From: Commensalibacter melissae
GTDB taxonomy: Bacteria > Pseudomonadota > Alphaproteobacteria > Acetobacterales > Acetobacteraceae
Direction of reading: 5' to 3'
DNA: 64,000 nt
NCBI RefSeq assembly: GCF_003691365.1
Contig: NZ_CP033087.1
Coordinates: 386,501-450,500 of the forward strand
A program made the position numbers and the translations under genes. This document shows, in pieces, positions 7,846 to 18,490 of the stretch. Numbering within the stretch: the first letter of the stretch is position 1; each line of letters opens with the position of its first letter. Under the pieces are notes generated by a model. The model searched no databases. It was not told the origin of the DNA and saw nothing but the letters and a program-made list of their open reading frames with translations.

Positions 7846-10143
7846 ATGGTAACAGTACATAATCTAGGATTTCCTCGAATTGGTGTAAAGCGAGAATTGA
7901 AATTTGCGCTTGAAGCGTACTGGCAAGGAAATATTTCCTCAGGTGAATTGGAACAAACAGCCCAAAATTTACGGCAGTGTCATTGGCTGAATCAAAGTAA
8001 ACTCGATCTTGTTCCTGTTGGGGATTTTTCCTATTATGACCATGTTCTGGATACAAGTTTTCTTTTTGGTAATATTCCATCACGTATTCAACAACAGCAA
8101 GGGGAGAAATTAGATCATTATTTTCAGGTTGCACGTGGACGTTCCGGCGGAAAAAATTCTTGCCTTTGTCACGTTGCGGCAGGTGAGATGACTAAATGGT
8201 TTGATACAAATTATCATTACATTGTACCGGAATTCACCAAGGATACACGGTTTGTTTTAAATAGCCAGATTTTACTAGATCAATTGAAGGAAGCGAAAAA
8301 GAAAGATTTAAAAACAAAAATTGTATTGTTAGGGCCAGTAACCTATTTATGGCTGGGAAAAGAACAGGATAAAAGCGACAAACTAGCTTTGTTGCCTGCA
8401 CTTTTGGAACAATATCAAGCATTATTGCAAGAGTTGGCAGAACAGGGGGAAAGCTGGGTTCAACTTGATGAACCAATTTTGGTGACAGAGCTTGCAGAAG
8501 AGTGGAAAAAGGCACTTGTTTCTGCCTACAGGGTTTTGAAACAGGCACCAATCTATATTTTGTTGGCAACCTATTTTGGAAAGTTAAAAGAAAATATAGT
8601 TTTATTGCCAGAATTGGGGGTGCAGGGGTTTCATATTGATGCCATAAATGCGTGTGATGAAATTCCTGCCATAATTAAACAGCTAAAAGATAAACAAGTC
8701 CTTTCATTGGGAGTTGTTAATGGGCGTAATATCTGGAAGACGGATTTGAATGCTACGCTTGAATGGCTAGAGCCTATCTATGCTATATTAAAAAAACGAT
8801 TGTGGCTGGCCCCCTCATGTTCATTATTACATGTTCCTGTTGATCTGGAACGTGAAAGTAAAATGGATGCGGAAATTCGTTCATGGCTTTCTTTTGCGAT
8901 ACAAAAGCTTGATGAAATTACTGTTTTGGCTAAAGCTCTAAATGAAGGAAGAGAGTCAGTAAAAGAGGCATTATCTAGTAACCAGGCTTGTCTGGATAAC
9001 AGACGTCAGTCAAATAGAGTTCATAATGATAAAATTAAAAAACTATGTCAGTCGATAACATCGGAATTGGGAAACCGGAAAGGTGCCTATGCCGATCGTA
9101 TGGAATTACAGCAAAAAATCTTGAATTTGCCATTGTTGCCAACAACCACAATTGGTTCATTCCCACAAACTCAGAATATACGCCAGATCAGAAGTCAATT
9201 TCGTAAGGGTGAACTTTCCTTGAATGAATATGGCAATCGTATGAAAGAGGCGATTGCTTATTGTGTCGAACAGCAGGAATCACTGGGATTGGATGTTTTG
9301 GTTCATGGCGAGCCAGAACGGAATGATATGGTGGAATATTTTGGTGAATTGTTACAAGGATATGTTTTTAGCCAACAAGGTTGGGTTCAATCTTACGGTT
9401 CCAGATGTGTAAAACCCCCGATTATCTTTGGAGACATTAGTCGTCCTGAACCAATGACGGTTGAATGGATTACTTACGCCCAATCTTTAACGGCACAACC
9501 GATGAAGGGCATGTTGACGGGACCTGTAACCATGTTGAACTGGTCATTTGTAAGAGATGACCAGCCACGTTCGGAAACCTGTTATCAATTGGCTATGGCG
9601 ATACGTCAAGAAGTGTTGGATTTGGAAAAGGCAGGTATTCGCATTATTCAAATTGATGAGGCGGCTTTACGGGAAGGATTACCCCTGCGTCGTTCAGAAT
9701 GGCAAAAATATCTGGACTGGGCAATTCGGTCTTTCAGAATAACAGCGAATGGAGTAAAGGATCAAACGCAGATTCATACCCATATGTGTTACTCGGAATT
9801 CAATGATATTATTGCTGCTATTGCCCAGATGGATGCTGATGTCATTACAATTGAAACCTCACGTTCTCACATGGAGCTGTTAAAAGCGTTTGAGGAATTT
9901 GAATATCCAAACAGCATCGGCCCAGGTGTTTATGATATTCATTCTCCCAATATTCCAACAGTAGAATCAATTGTTCATTTAATTCATCAGGCTGAAAAAT
10001 ATATCCCTGTTCAAAGGTTATGGATTAATCCAGATTGTGGCTTGAAAACACGTCAATGGTCAGAGGTTATTCCTTCATTGAAAAATATGGTACAGGCAGC
10101 GCAGATCTTGAGAGAGGAATATAAAAAAAAACACATTAAATAG
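7846..10143 (+). CDS. metE: Cobalamin-independent methionine synthase MetE
   Basis: MetE transfers the methyl group of 5-methyltetrahydropteroyl-triglutamate to homocysteine without B12. The 765-aa protein has the usual two-barrel length. The N-terminal block [19 protein letters not shown] is present, as is the linker and second barrel ([33 protein letters not shown]). The zinc ligands are His646 and Cys648 in HMCYSEF, Glu670 in TIETSRS and Cys731 in [12 protein letters not shown] 7846 follows an AAAGGA site. Its divergent LysR neighbour is the likely activator, and a strong terminator follows. Confidence 0.97.
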   Translation: MVTVHNLGFPRIGVKRELKFALEAYWQGNISSGELEQTAQNLRQCHWLNQSKLDLVPVGDFSYYDHVLDTSFLFGNIPSRIQQQQGEKLDHYFQVARGRSGGKNSCLCHVAAGEMTKWFDTNYHYIVPEFTKDTRFVLNSQILLDQLKEAKKKDLKTKIVLLGPVTYLWLGKEQDKSDKLALLPALLEQYQALLQELAEQGESWVQLDEPILVTELAEEWKKALVSAYRVLKQAPIYILLATYFGKLKENIVLLPELGVQGFHIDAINACDEIPAIIKQLKDKQVLSLGVVNGRNIWKTDLNATLEWLEPIYAILKKRLWLAPSCSLLHVPVDLERESKMDAEIRSWLSFAIQKLDEITVLAKALNEGRESVKEALSSNQACLDNRRQSNRVHNDKIKKLCQSITSELGNRKGAYADRMELQQKILNLPLLPTTTIGSFPQTQNIRQIRSQFRKGELSLNEYGNRMKEAIAYCVEQQESLGLDVLVHGEPERNDMVEYFGELLQGYVFSQQGWVQSYGSRCVKPPIIFGDISRPEPMTVEWITYAQSLTAQPMKGMLTGPVTMLNWSFVRDDQPRSETCYQLAMAIRQEVLDLEKAGIRIIQIDEAALREGLPLRRSEWQKYLDWAIRSFRITANGVKDQTQIHTHMCYSEFNDIIAAIAQMDADVITIETSRSHMELLKAFEEFEYPNSIGPGVYDIHSPNIPTVESIVHLIHQAEKYIPVQRLWINPDCGLKTRQWSEVIPSLKNMVQAAQILREEYKKKHIK

Positions 10144-10150
10144 TATCGAA

Positions 10151-10192
10151 AAGGACTGATTAATAAAAGATCAGTCCTTGATTGTTATTTAA
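10151..10192 (+). terminator. Intrinsic terminator of metE
   Basis: A perfect 10-bp stem (AAGGACTGAT at 10151-10160 with ATCAGTCCTT at 10170-10179) and 9-nt loop is followed by a T-rich stretch, 7 bp after the metE stop. Confidence 0.8.
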
Positions 10193-10326
10193 TATATTTC
10201 TAAAGTATATATCGGAAGGATTGAAAGTAATTTTTTTGGCGAATTGAATAATAATAGATTTTGTTTTATGATTAACTATATTTAATGGTTCAATGTTATT
10301 TTCCTTTTTCAAGGAGGGGAGTAATT

Positions 10327-10533
10327 ATGACTAAATTAACATCAAAACAACGTAAATCTTTACCAGATCAGGAATTTGCATTGCCTGATGAGCGTAAATA
10401 TCCCTTGGATACAAAAAACAGAGCAAGGAACGCCAAAGCAAGGGCGTCTGAGGAATATCATAAAGGTAATTTAACAAAAGAACAGGAAGAAACCGTTGAT
10501 CGTAAAGCTGATCATGTTTTGAAAGAGAAATAA
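10327..10533 (+). CDS. Small highly charged conserved protein (DUF6582-like)
   Basis: A 68-aa lysine/arginine-rich protein without signal peptide or membrane segment. ATG 10327 is chosen because AAGGAGGGG (about 10311-10319) is ideally placed for it; an in-frame upstream TTG/ATG lacks such a site. The pattern LPDERKYPLDTKNRARNAK and a C-terminal DRKADHVLKEK match small proteins of unknown function found in many bacteria, sometimes next to prophage or stress genes. It stands alone between metE and the convergent DUF1489 gene. Function is unknown. Confidence 0.65.
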   Translation: MTKLTSKQRKSLPDQEFALPDERKYPLDTKNRARNAKARASEEYHKGNLTKEQEETVDRKADHVLKEK

Positions 10534-10587
10534 TATACGGAAGAATAAACCATATAGGGTTATAGATATTGGTTAATTATCGATTTC

Positions 10588-11013
10588 CTATCCAATAGGA
10601 TCAATCAATCCTAGAGTTTCCAACTCTTTTCTCAGCTTTTTAGGTAATTCTGCTGATATATTTGTATGGCTTAATGGCAAATCCTTAGGCGCATCAGTGT
10701 TTTTAAGATATCGCCATCCCTGGAAAGGGCGAATTGGAATGGAAAAGGTACGAATTATTTCTGAATCAAGAATAATTTGAATGCAGGGATTTCCGTTTTC
10801 CCGTTGACCTGGCAGAAAATCAACAATTTTCTGTCGGCAACATAAAGTTCCGTTAATAACCCGGTATAGGGAACCATTTTTTAAGATTTCATCGGCCTGC
10901 TTCGGCATAAAACGTGTTAAAGTGTATGAATTTCCATTGTTATTCACGGCCATTTGTTCATTAATAATTTTCAAATGCGCAATATCTTGGATACCAACTG
11001 CAACTTTCATCAT
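10588..11013 (-). CDS. DUF1489 family protein
   Basis: A protein of about 141 aa with the alphaproteobacterial DUF1489 pattern: YTLTRFMPKQADEIL, GSLYRVI near the middle, and FQGWRYLKNTDAPKDL. No function is established for the family. It follows hemW at once: an in-frame TTG lies 11 bp and the ATG at 11013 20 bp after the hemW stop, so it is the last gene of the yggS-kup-hemW unit. The family is largely confined to Alphaproteobacteria, which supports the taxonomic guess. Confidence 0.75.
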   Translation of the reverse strand: MMKVAVGIQDIAHLKIINEQMAVNNNGNSYTLTRFMPKQADEILKNGSLYRVINGTLCCRQKIVDFLPGQRENGNPCIQIILDSEIIRTFSIPIRPFQGWRYLKNTDAPKDLPLSHTNISAELPKKLRKELETLGLIDPIG

Positions 11014-11032
11014 GTGTAACAAAATAATATTC

Positions 11033-12235
11033 CTATTTTACCAAGATGTCTAAAATAGCATTTAATCGCATGCTTCCTGTCGGAGTTGTTTTCAACCGTT
11101 TTTGGTCCCACAAGATATAATCTTCTTCTACAAGCGCTTCTAAGATTTTCATATCGATTGCATTGGTTAAAGTCATATTGCATTTTTTTTGAAAGGCAAT
11201 AGAATCAACACCCTCTTTCAAACGTAATCCCATTAATATCATTTCACGAGCTTTGTCGATTGAATTCAAGGCTTCCTTGATAATTAGGGCGTTACCATTT
11301 TTTTGCACTAATTCAAGCCAAATTTTAGGATTTTTCTTACGTTCTGTAGCATATAAAACAGCATTTTCCGTAATTCTGCCGTGTGCTCCCGGCCCAATAC
11401 CAATATAATCCTGATAACGCCAATAGGCAAGATTGTGCCTGCTTTCCGCACCAATTTTAGCATAATTAGAAATTTCGTAATTATACATACCATATTGATG
11501 TGTCATTTCTTCCGTGGCAATTAATAATTCACTACTTAATTTTTCATCAGGGAGAGATAATTTCCCCTGTTTTTCATATTTGGCAAAAACTGTTCCTGGT
11601 TCTATTGTCAACTGGTAGAGTGATAAATGATCATGAGCCAAATCCAGTGCCATTTTTAATTCTTTCTGCCATTCGGAAAGGGTTTGTTCCTCACGTGCAT
11701 AGATAAGATCAAAGGAAATTCTCGGAAATAGGCGTTTGGCAAGTGTTAAGGCGTCAATTGCCTGCTTTGCATCATGTTGACGACCTAACTTTTGTAGTGC
11801 TTGTTGGTTAAGACTTTGGATACCAAGGGAAATACGGTTAACACCTGCCTGTTGAAAATCTTTTAACTTTTGGATTTCAACACTGGTTGGATTGGCTTCA
11901 AGGGTGATTTCAAGGTCCTCAGTAACAGGTAAATGCTTGATGGCATAATCAATCAATTTATGCACTGTTATAGGATCCATTAAAGAGGGGGTGCCACCAC
12001 CAAAAAAAATTGAGGTTAACTTATAATTTTCAATTTTTGAAATAGCATGACGTAATTCCTTAAGCAAAGCATGTGCATAGGTTTCCTGTGGAATGATTGG
12101 GGCAACATGGCTATTGAAATCGCAATAGGGACATTTGGACAGGCAAAAAGGCCAATGGATATAAAGAGCCAAGGGATCAGGCTTATGTTTTCTTGTCTTT
12201 TTTTCCAAATTTAATAATTTTATTTCATTCATCAA
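11033..12235 (-). CDS. hemW: HemW, radical-SAM heme chaperone (coproporphyrinogen oxidase-like)
   Basis: A 400-aa radical SAM protein with the CX3CX2C cluster motif at Cys31, Cys35 and Cys38 (CLSKCPYCDF), the SAM-binding FFGGGTPS motif, ANPTSVE and SRHNLAYWRYQDYIGIGPGAHG near residues 270-290. HemW proteins bind heme and deliver it to respiratory enzymes; they lack the features of the true oxygen-independent HemN. ATG 12235 overlaps the kup stop codon by 4 bp, which suggests coupling. HemW more often lies beside rdgB; here it is linked to kup instead. Confidence 0.9.
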   Translation of the reverse strand: MMNEIKLLNLEKKTRKHKPDPLALYIHWPFCLSKCPYCDFNSHVAPIIPQETYAHALLKELRHAISKIENYKLTSIFFGGGTPSLMDPITVHKLIDYAIKHLPVTEDLEITLEANPTSVEIQKLKDFQQAGVNRISLGIQSLNQQALQKLGRQHDAKQAIDALTLAKRLFPRISFDLIYAREEQTLSEWQKELKMALDLAHDHLSLYQLTIEPGTVFAKYEKQGKLSLPDEKLSSELLIATEEMTHQYGMYNYEISNYAKIGAESRHNLAYWRYQDYIGIGPGAHGRITENAVLYATERKKNPKIWLELVQKNGNALIIKEALNSIDKAREMILMGLRLKEGVDSIAFQKKCNMTLTNAIDMKILEALVEEDYILWDQKRLKTTPTGSMRLNAILDILVK

Positions 12236-14340
12236 ACAGCAATACGGACTGAAAGTTCAACAACCCGATCCACGGGAATTCTTAAGAAATCGGTAATCGG
12301 GCTGGCATTACGTAACATGAACATGAATATATTCATTCGCCATTTACTCATTTTAGAAATAGGGGCTCTTACAATTTGTTCCCTTGTTGTAAAATATGAA
12401 GCTTGTAAAGTATCAAAGAATTTCAGGTTGGGTTGAGTTTTCATCAGTTCAAGAGCACGGGGCAAATTAGGCATTTCCATAAATCCGTATCGAATTATCA
12501 CTTGATAAATATTGGGTGCGAGTTGCCGCATTGCAATACGGTGCCCACGTTCCGCCTCTGGTTGTTTCAGATTTTCAATAGTTACAAAAAATACATGTTC
12601 ATGTAAAACTTTGTTGTGCCGAATGTTATGTAATAGGGAACTTGGAACAGAAAGAGGGTCTGGTGTCATGAAAATGGCAATACCAGGAACTCTTGTTAAA
12701 TGGGATTGAGGTAGGCGGTTTAAAAATGAGGCGATTGGTAAAGCACTTTGTGCCCGTTTATTATAAACCAGGGTGCGTCCTTTATTCCATGTTGTCATGA
12801 GGATGGTCAAACAAATTCCCAATAATAATGGGACCCACCCGCCTTGTGGAATCTTCAGGGCATTTGCCGAAAAGAAAGTGATATCAATGATAAAGAAAAT
12901 TCCAAATGTACATGCGACTTTGTATATCGACCATTTGTAAGAACGGTTAAAAACCACAGAGGAAAGAATAGAGGTACAAGTAAAGGTTCCCGTAACTGCA
13001 ATTCCGTATGCAGCGGCCAATGCATCAGAGGATTGGAAACTTAAAATCAATAAGAGGGATCCAATCATTAAGGCATTATTGACTTCAGGAATATAAATTT
13101 GTCCCTCTTCTCGTGCATTGGTATGTCGAATACGCAGCCTTGGAAAATATCCAAGTTGGGTTAATTGGCGTGCAAGTGAAAATCCTCCTGAAATTCCGGC
13201 CTGACTGGCGATAACAGTTGCAAATGTGGAAAGGATAACCAGAGGGATATTAAACCAATGAGGAGCCAAATAGAAAAACGGGTTTTCCAGAAATTTGGCA
13301 TTGGAAAGAATGAGGGCACCTTGTCCAAGGTAATTTAAAGTCAGACAAGGAAGGACAAAACAGATCCAGCTGTAACGAATTGGACTTCTTCCAAAATGTC
13401 CCATATCAGCATATAAAGCTTCAGCACCTGTTACTGCCAAAACGACGGATCCAAGGGCAATAAACGCCATCCAACCGTGATGGATGATAAATAAAATCGC
13501 ATGATGCGGAGAAAGAGCCAAAAGGATATAGGGATATTTCAGAACCTCATAGGCACCCAGAAAACCTATAGTCGCAAACCATATAAGCATGATTGGACCG
13601 AAAATTTTACCTATATGTTCAGTTCCCTTGCTTTGAAAACTGAATAATGCAACCAGGATTATAAGGGCAAGGGGGATGATGAAATTTTTTGTCTCTGGAA
13701 GAGAAACTTCCAGACCTTCAATTGCTGACAAAACTGAAATTGCCGGGGTAATCATTCCATCTCCAAAAAAAAGACAGGTTCCTGCAATACCGACAATTCC
13801 CAGAAATATTTTTCCTCTGGTTGTTTTTGATACACGTTGAGCCAAGGACATCAAGGCGAGGATTCCACCCTCTCCATTATGATCAGCGCGCATAACCAGC
13901 GTTACATATTTAATTGTAACGATTAATATTAATGCCCAGAAAATTAAGCTGACAACACCGAAAACCTCCCAGGACTTAATATTGCTGTGATGATTGGATA
14001 CAACTAAAATTGTGGAACGTAGGGCGTAAATAGGGCTTGTCCCGATATCACCATAGACAACGCCCAGAACAGTCAACAAAATAGCCAAACTTAATGGTCT
14101 GATTTTATGTTCTGGTTGATCGGTTCCGAATTCTGTAACTTGGTTTTCCTGATCCAGAGATGGTAATACCGCAATCGTGTCTTGTTTATAAAGTGTATCT
14201 GATGGAGTTTCATCCTCATTTTCTATTTTTGAAGGGGTTTTTCCCTCGATGATATTGATATCATCCGTACTTACACTATCATTCTCTTCTTGGTTTGCTT
14301 CATTATCAGGGTTGATGTTTTCCTCATGAGAAGAAAGCAT
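12232..14340 (-). CDS. kup: Kup low-affinity potassium uptake transporter
   Basis: A 702-aa inner-membrane K+/H+ symporter. A charged N-terminal extension of about 80 residues precedes the conserved start of the membrane domain (LTVLGVVYGDIGTSPIYALR, about 91-110). A dozen hydrophobic segments follow, with HNGEGGILALMSLAQR and GDGMITPAISVLSAIEGLE, both hallmarks of Kup/HAK transporters. The cytoplasmic C-terminal domain is present. The acidic N-terminal extension is longer than in E. coli Kup. It sits between yggS (57 bp upstream) and hemW (4-bp overlap). Confidence 0.95.
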   Translation of the reverse strand: MLSSHEENINPDNEANQEENDSVSTDDINIIEGKTPSKIENEDETPSDTLYKQDTIAVLPSLDQENQVTEFGTDQPEHKIRPLSLAILLTVLGVVYGDIGTSPIYALRSTILVVSNHHSNIKSWEVFGVVSLIFWALILIVTIKYVTLVMRADHNGEGGILALMSLAQRVSKTTRGKIFLGIVGIAGTCLFFGDGMITPAISVLSAIEGLEVSLPETKNFIIPLALIILVALFSFQSKGTEHIGKIFGPIMLIWFATIGFLGAYEVLKYPYILLALSPHHAILFIIHHGWMAFIALGSVVLAVTGAEALYADMGHFGRSPIRYSWICFVLPCLTLNYLGQGALILSNAKFLENPFFYLAPHWFNIPLVILSTFATVIASQAGISGGFSLARQLTQLGYFPRLRIRHTNAREEGQIYIPEVNNALMIGSLLLILSFQSSDALAAAYGIAVTGTFTCTSILSSVVFNRSYKWSIYKVACTFGIFFIIDITFFSANALKIPQGGWVPLLLGICLTILMTTWNKGRTLVYNKRAQSALPIASFLNRLPQSHLTRVPGIAIFMTPDPLSVPSSLLHNIRHNKVLHEHVFFVTIENLKQPEAERGHRIAMRQLAPNIYQVIIRYGFMEMPNLPRALELMKTQPNLKFFDTLQASYFTTREQIVRAPISKMSKWRMNIFMFMLRNASPITDFLRIPVDRVVELSVRIAV

Positions 14341-14397
14341 GATATATTACTCCACCTAGGTTGCGATTGCGGTAAATATTAAATTTGCAGCTGTTCA

Positions 14398-15105
14398 TTA
14401 TTGGAATGAATTATTTTTAGGATTTAAAGGGCGTGTTCCAAATACTCCAGTTCCCACCCTAACATACGTTGCTCCACATGCAATGGCTGTTTCAAAATCA
14501 TTTGACATTCCCATTGATATTTCATTCAGACCAAATTTTCTGGCAAGATTGGCAAGTTTTCTAAAATGAGGAACAGGGTCTTCATGAACGGGGGGAATAC
14601 CCATTACACCCTGAATTGAGGATCCAAACCGTTTCCTGCATAATGAAATAAAATGATCCGCATCTTCGGGATAAATTCCTGCCTTTTGCGGTTCTCTTCC
14701 TGTATTGATTTGGATGAAAAGGGTGGGGGACCGTCCTGTTTTCTGAATGGCTTTTTCAAGCGGGTCGAGAATTGACAGGCGGTCAACAGTTTCAATTGTA
14801 TCCGCGATTTTAACGGCATCCAATAATTTATTGCTCTGGATGGGACCTATAATGTGCAGCTTAATATCTGGCTGTTCCGAAAAAATGGGTGCAAATTTCT
14901 TTTTTGCCTCTTGAATACGGTTTTCACCAAATATCAACTGTTTATCATTGAAAGCTGCATATATTGATTCCACGGGATGAAATTTTGAAACGGCAACAAG
15001 TCGAATATCATTTGGTTTACGTCCAGCTTTACAAGCAGCCTGTTGAATTTTATCCCGTATAGAATTTAAATTTCGGCTTATAATTTTTTGGATTGAATCA
15101 TGCAT
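14398..15105 (-). CDS. yggS: YggS/PLPBP pyridoxal-phosphate homeostasis protein
   Basis: A 235-aa single-domain PLP-binding protein with alanine-racemase-like fold and no known catalysis. The PLP lysine is Lys41 in VAVSKFHP. Other family blocks are FGENRIQEAKKK, LHIIGPIQSNK, QINTGREPQKAGI, ISMGMSNDFETAIACGAT and VRVGTGVFG. Members balance B6 vitamers and amino acid pools. It is the first gene of the leftward yggS-kup-hemW-DUF1489 run. Confidence 0.95.
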   Translation of the reverse strand: MHDSIQKIISRNLNSIRDKIQQAACKAGRKPNDIRLVAVSKFHPVESIYAAFNDKQLIFGENRIQEAKKKFAPIFSEQPDIKLHIIGPIQSNKLLDAVKIADTIETVDRLSILDPLEKAIQKTGRSPTLFIQINTGREPQKAGIYPEDADHFISLCRKRFGSSIQGVMGIPPVHEDPVPHFRKLANLARKFGLNEISMGMSNDFETAIACGATYVRVGTGVFGTRPLNPKNNSFQ

Positions 15106-15216
15106 TTAATAAATTATATAAAATTAGAAACACATTTTATCATACAGTATCGGTAAGTTATTTCAAATAGGATTATTTTCACTGAAGTATTCAAATTAAT
15201 CCTCACGAATTGGATT

Positions 15217-15996
15217 TTATTCCCATTCCCGTTGTCTAAGCTGAAGAATGGAAGTGTTTTTCTTAATATACCTGTTTTTTAAGAAAGAATAAAAGTACCA
15301 ATCCTTGAGAAAAAAAGGGGTGTATTCATATAGAAACTTTTCCATGCGGCTCCAGCGAATATTTTTATGTTTTGTGCGTCTTTCCGATGGAATACACCAA
15401 TGTTTTGGAGAGTAATAAACTTTACCAATTTTTAAAAGTCTATGAATAACCTCATGATCTTCAAAGACATAAGGCCATAATTTTTGATCAAATCCCCCAA
15501 TTTGCTTTAAACTTTTAGTACGAAAAGTCTGTGCATATCCTCCAGCATGACATTGCTTGGGCATTAATTTTGATTTTAAATATATTTTCCGACATCGTTT
15601 TTGACTTTTGCGATTTTTAAAGGGCTGATAAATATCACAAGCCATCACGGCAGAATATTCTGGGTGACTTTCAAAGATCTGATTACAAAATTCCAAATAA
15701 TGTTGAGGATAGTAAGTATCAGCATCCATGGTTGCCACAAAAGGGGTGGTGACATGATTTAATCCAGTATGTAAGGCATTTGTTTTTCCAGGAAGTTTTT
15801 CATTGATAAACTGCACCTCAATTGCAGGATAAAAATCCATAAATTTTCTGGCTATCTTTTCAGAATTATCTGTGGAATGATTATTGATTAGAATAAGTTT
15901 AAATTTTTGATAATTTTGTAATGCTATACTTTCAAGAGTACCTGGAAGAAAAGTTGCTTCATTATAATACGGTAAAAGAATAGTCCAATTTTTCAT
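15217..15996 (-). CDS. Family 2 glycosyltransferase
   Basis: A 259-aa GT-A enzyme. The N-terminus (WTILLPYYNEATFLPGTLES) and nucleotide-binding INNHSTDNS are typical of GT2. A metal-binding DxD-type motif is visible in TMDADTYYP (about 92-100), and FEDHEVIHRLLKIGK (about 184-198) provides the downstream acidic base region. There is no membrane segment, so it is probably cytosolic or peripheral. Donor and acceptor cannot be read from sequence; linkage with other glycosyltransferases in this window suggests surface polysaccharide synthesis. Confidence 0.8.
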   Translation of the reverse strand: MKNWTILLPYYNEATFLPGTLESIALQNYQKFKLILINNHSTDNSEKIARKFMDFYPAIEVQFINEKLPGKTNALHTGLNHVTTPFVATMDADTYYPQHYLEFCNQIFESHPEYSAVMACDIYQPFKNRKSQKRCRKIYLKSKLMPKQCHAGGYAQTFRTKSLKQIGGFDQKLWPYVFEDHEVIHRLLKIGKVYYSPKHWCIPSERRTKHKNIRWSRMEKFLYEYTPFFLKDWYFYSFLKNRYIKKNTSILQLRQREWE

Positions 15997-16258
15997 TTAA
16001 ATATAATTTCTGGGTTTATGTTGATAAAGTTTTTAAATATGAATTTAAATTCATTCGGGATTAAATTCTTTTATATTGGATTTATTTTTTTGGATAATTT
16101 ATAATATTTTACTGTTAGAGTCTAAAGATAAATAATTAGTTAAGGTGAAATCTCGCAATTCTGGTAAAAATTGATTATCAGAAAAATGGAGCAGAGAATG
16201 TAGTAATTTTATTTATTGAAAGTGAATATATTTACTATTTAATTCATTTAAAACTATA

Positions 16259-17611
16259 ATGATTTTAAGTAAGAAAAGTTATAATTTTTTGAAAAAAGAT
16301 ATATCAATTAAGAATCATCTGTCATCGAAAGAAAATATCCGATCTGACAGAAATAATGATCCTACTCGACAAATTGCTTTTGATACTGTTTGTCAGATAT
16401 TTGACTGGAAACATCTTCCGTTAGAAACAGCATTAAAAAATGCTTTACCTGTTGATGTTGATCAAAGGGATAAGGCAGCAGCATATCGATTAATTGTCTG
16501 TATCTTGAGAAAAAAAGGAACATTAGAGGCGCTTGTAGAACCTTTTCTGAAACGATCGCCACCACAGCAGGTATTATGGATTATTTTGCTAGGGGTGGCT
16601 CAAATTCTTTTTTTGGAAACACCTGTACATGCCGCTATCTATACATCTGTAGAACTTGCGCGTCATAATGGATTTGCGAAGTTTACGGGTCTAGTCAATG
16701 CTGTTCTCAGGAGGATTTCTGAAAATGGACCAAGCATACTGAAGGATCTTGATCAAAATCGCTTGAATATCCCTGCATGGCTATGGAAGTCATGGAATCA
16801 GGCAGGATTTAATCCTCGTCAGTTGGCAACCCTGTTGGATAGTGAACCCCCTTTGGATATGCATTTTAAAACGAATGCTACTGTTCCAGAAGGAGGTGTG
16901 CAATTAATGAATAATCATTGGCGTTATTCTTGTCATGTAAAGGTTGAACAGCTTGACGGTTATCAGGAGGGGCAGTTCTGGATTCAGGATATAGCGGCAT
17001 CTCTACCTGCCTATCTTTTGAATGTGAAGGAAAATGAAAAAGTTGCTGATTTATGTGCGGCACCCGGTGGTAAGACAGCACAATTAATTCAAGCAGGGGG
17101 AAATGTTGTTGCGGTTGAAAAAAAATCAATACGGTTAAAACGGTTGAAAGAAAATCTGAACCGGTTACAGATGGATGCAGTGTTGGTTCTTGGTGATGCT
17201 GGAAGTTTAAATTATCAAAATGAATTTGATGCGATATTACTGGATGCCCCCTGTTCTGCCACGGGTATTTTTAGACGACATCCAGATGTTTTGCATTTAA
17301 AAAAAGAAAATGAAATTCAAAGTCTTGTTAAGATTCAACGAAAGTTGATTGGTGCAGCGATCGGTTATCTAAAAAAAGGAGGACGATTAGTTTACAGTGT
17401 TTGCTCCCTACAGCGCTCCGAGGCAGAAGAGCAGGCAGAATTTTTTAGAAATTTACCTGGTGTTAGGGCTCTACCATTTACACAAAAAGAAATTCCATTT
17501 TTAACTGAAGCATTAACAGAAGAGGGATGGATTAGGACGCTTCCTTCTATGTGGCAAGAAAAAGGCGGAATGGATGGTTTTTTTATCGCACGTTTTGTAA
17601 AAGAAGACTAA
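16259..17611 (+). CDS. rsmB: RsmB-like 16S rRNA (cytosine-5) methyltransferase
   Basis: A 450-aa protein with an N-terminal NusB-like RNA-binding domain (about 35-160) and a SAM-dependent m5C methyltransferase domain. SAM motif I is DLCAAPGGKTAQL (264-276). The two catalytic cysteines are Cys332 in DAPCSATG and Cys382 in YSVCSLQRSEAEE. RsmB methylates C967 of 16S rRNA; related proteins act on other sites. The first 30 residues are extra and no good ribosome-binding site precedes the ATG at 16259, so a later start is possible. A terminator follows. Confidence 0.88.
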   Translation: MILSKKSYNFLKKDISIKNHLSSKENIRSDRNNDPTRQIAFDTVCQIFDWKHLPLETALKNALPVDVDQRDKAAAYRLIVCILRKKGTLEALVEPFLKRSPPQQVLWIILLGVAQILFLETPVHAAIYTSVELARHNGFAKFTGLVNAVLRRISENGPSILKDLDQNRLNIPAWLWKSWNQAGFNPRQLATLLDSEPPLDMHFKTNATVPEGGVQLMNNHWRYSCHVKVEQLDGYQEGQFWIQDIAASLPAYLLNVKENEKVADLCAAPGGKTAQLIQAGGNVVAVEKKSIRLKRLKENLNRLQMDAVLVLGDAGSLNYQNEFDAILLDAPCSATGIFRRHPDVLHLKKENEIQSLVKIQRKLIGAAIGYLKKGGRLVYSVCSLQRSEAEEQAEFFRNLPGVRALPFTQKEIPFLTEALTEEGWIRTLPSMWQEKGGMDGFFIARFVKED

Positions 17612-17652
17612 TTAAACATTATTTCAAGTGAAATATATCTTTGTATTGGTGG

Positions 17653-17680
17653 ACACGATAAAATCAAATCGTGTTTTTTC
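17653..17680 (+). terminator. Intrinsic terminator after rsmB
   Basis: ACACGAT (17653-17659) pairs with ATCGTGT (17668-17674) across an 8-nt loop and runs into a TTTTTT tract. It separates rsmB from rpe. Confidence 0.7.
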
Positions 17681-17758
17681 TGTTCAATTCATAAATTTTA
17701 TCATAAACTGCAGTTAATAGTTTGACATAGTATTTGAAAATTTTAGAAAGGCTGTAAA

Positions 17759-18424
17759 TTGGATATAAGGGTTCCCTTGATTGCCCCCAGTGTTCTTTCG
17801 GCAGATTTCGCATGTTTGGGAGAGGAAATTAGGGCGGTTGACAAACATGGTGCTGACTGGATACATCTTGATGTTATGGATGGTCATTTTGTTCCCAATA
17901 TGACTTTTGGCCCAGTAGTTCTCAAATCTTTGCGATCTTATAGCAAGTTGTTTTTTGATGTGCATTTTATGATTGAACCTGTCGATCCTTTTATCGAACC
18001 GTTTGTTCAGGCGGGTGCCGATCAAATTTCTTTTCATATCGAGGCGGGGCCTCATGCGCATCGTTCCTTGCAACATATCAAATCGTTTGGAATAAAAGCC
18101 GGGATTGTATTATGTCCGGCCACACCTGCCAATGCAATTTCCGAGGTTATAGACCTTGTAGATAATATTCTAATTATGACTGTAAATCCTGGTTTTGGTG
18201 GACAGAAATTTTTATCCAGTCAATTGGCGAAAATTCGTGCAATACATGAAATGGTTCAAAAGTCGGGTCGTTCCATTCATATCAGTGTTGATGGCGGGAT
18301 TAATGTTCAAACTGCACCCCTGGTGATAGAAGCGGGAGCCAATGTTTTGATAGCTGGAACTTCAATTTATGGTCAACCTGATTATGGTCAGGCAATAGAT
18401 GCATTGCGGGGAACTAAAAAGTAA
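17759..18424 (+). CDS. rpe: Ribulose-phosphate 3-epimerase
   Basis: Rpe interconverts ribulose-5-phosphate and xylulose-5-phosphate in the pentose phosphate pathway. The 221-aa (beta/alpha)8 enzyme has the metal-binding and catalytic blocks APSVLSADFACLGEE, HLDVMDGHFVPNMTFGP, FDVHFMIEP, MTVNPGFGGQKF and VDGGIN. The start is an unusual TTG at 17759, supported by AGAAAGG (17745-17751) seven bases upstream; no ATG is available near the conserved N-terminus. It precedes the heparinase-like gene by 66 bp. Confidence 0.95.
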   Translation: MDIRVPLIAPSVLSADFACLGEEIRAVDKHGADWIHLDVMDGHFVPNMTFGPVVLKSLRSYSKLFFDVHFMIEPVDPFIEPFVQAGADQISFHIEAGPHAHRSLQHIKSFGIKAGIVLCPATPANAISEVIDLVDNILIMTVNPGFGGQKFLSSQLAKIRAIHEMVQKSGRSIHISVDGGINVQTAPLVIEAGANVLIAGTSIYGQPDYGQAIDALRGTKK

Positions 18425-18490
18425 AAAATTTGCTAAATTATGACTTTCACCCATTAGGAGAAATGATTCAGAGAAATAGGGAGGCTTAGG

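Noticed and set aside
7784-8134. 116-aa minus-strand ORF over the start of metE
   Set aside because: It lies opposite the conserved metE N-terminus and has no family pattern.
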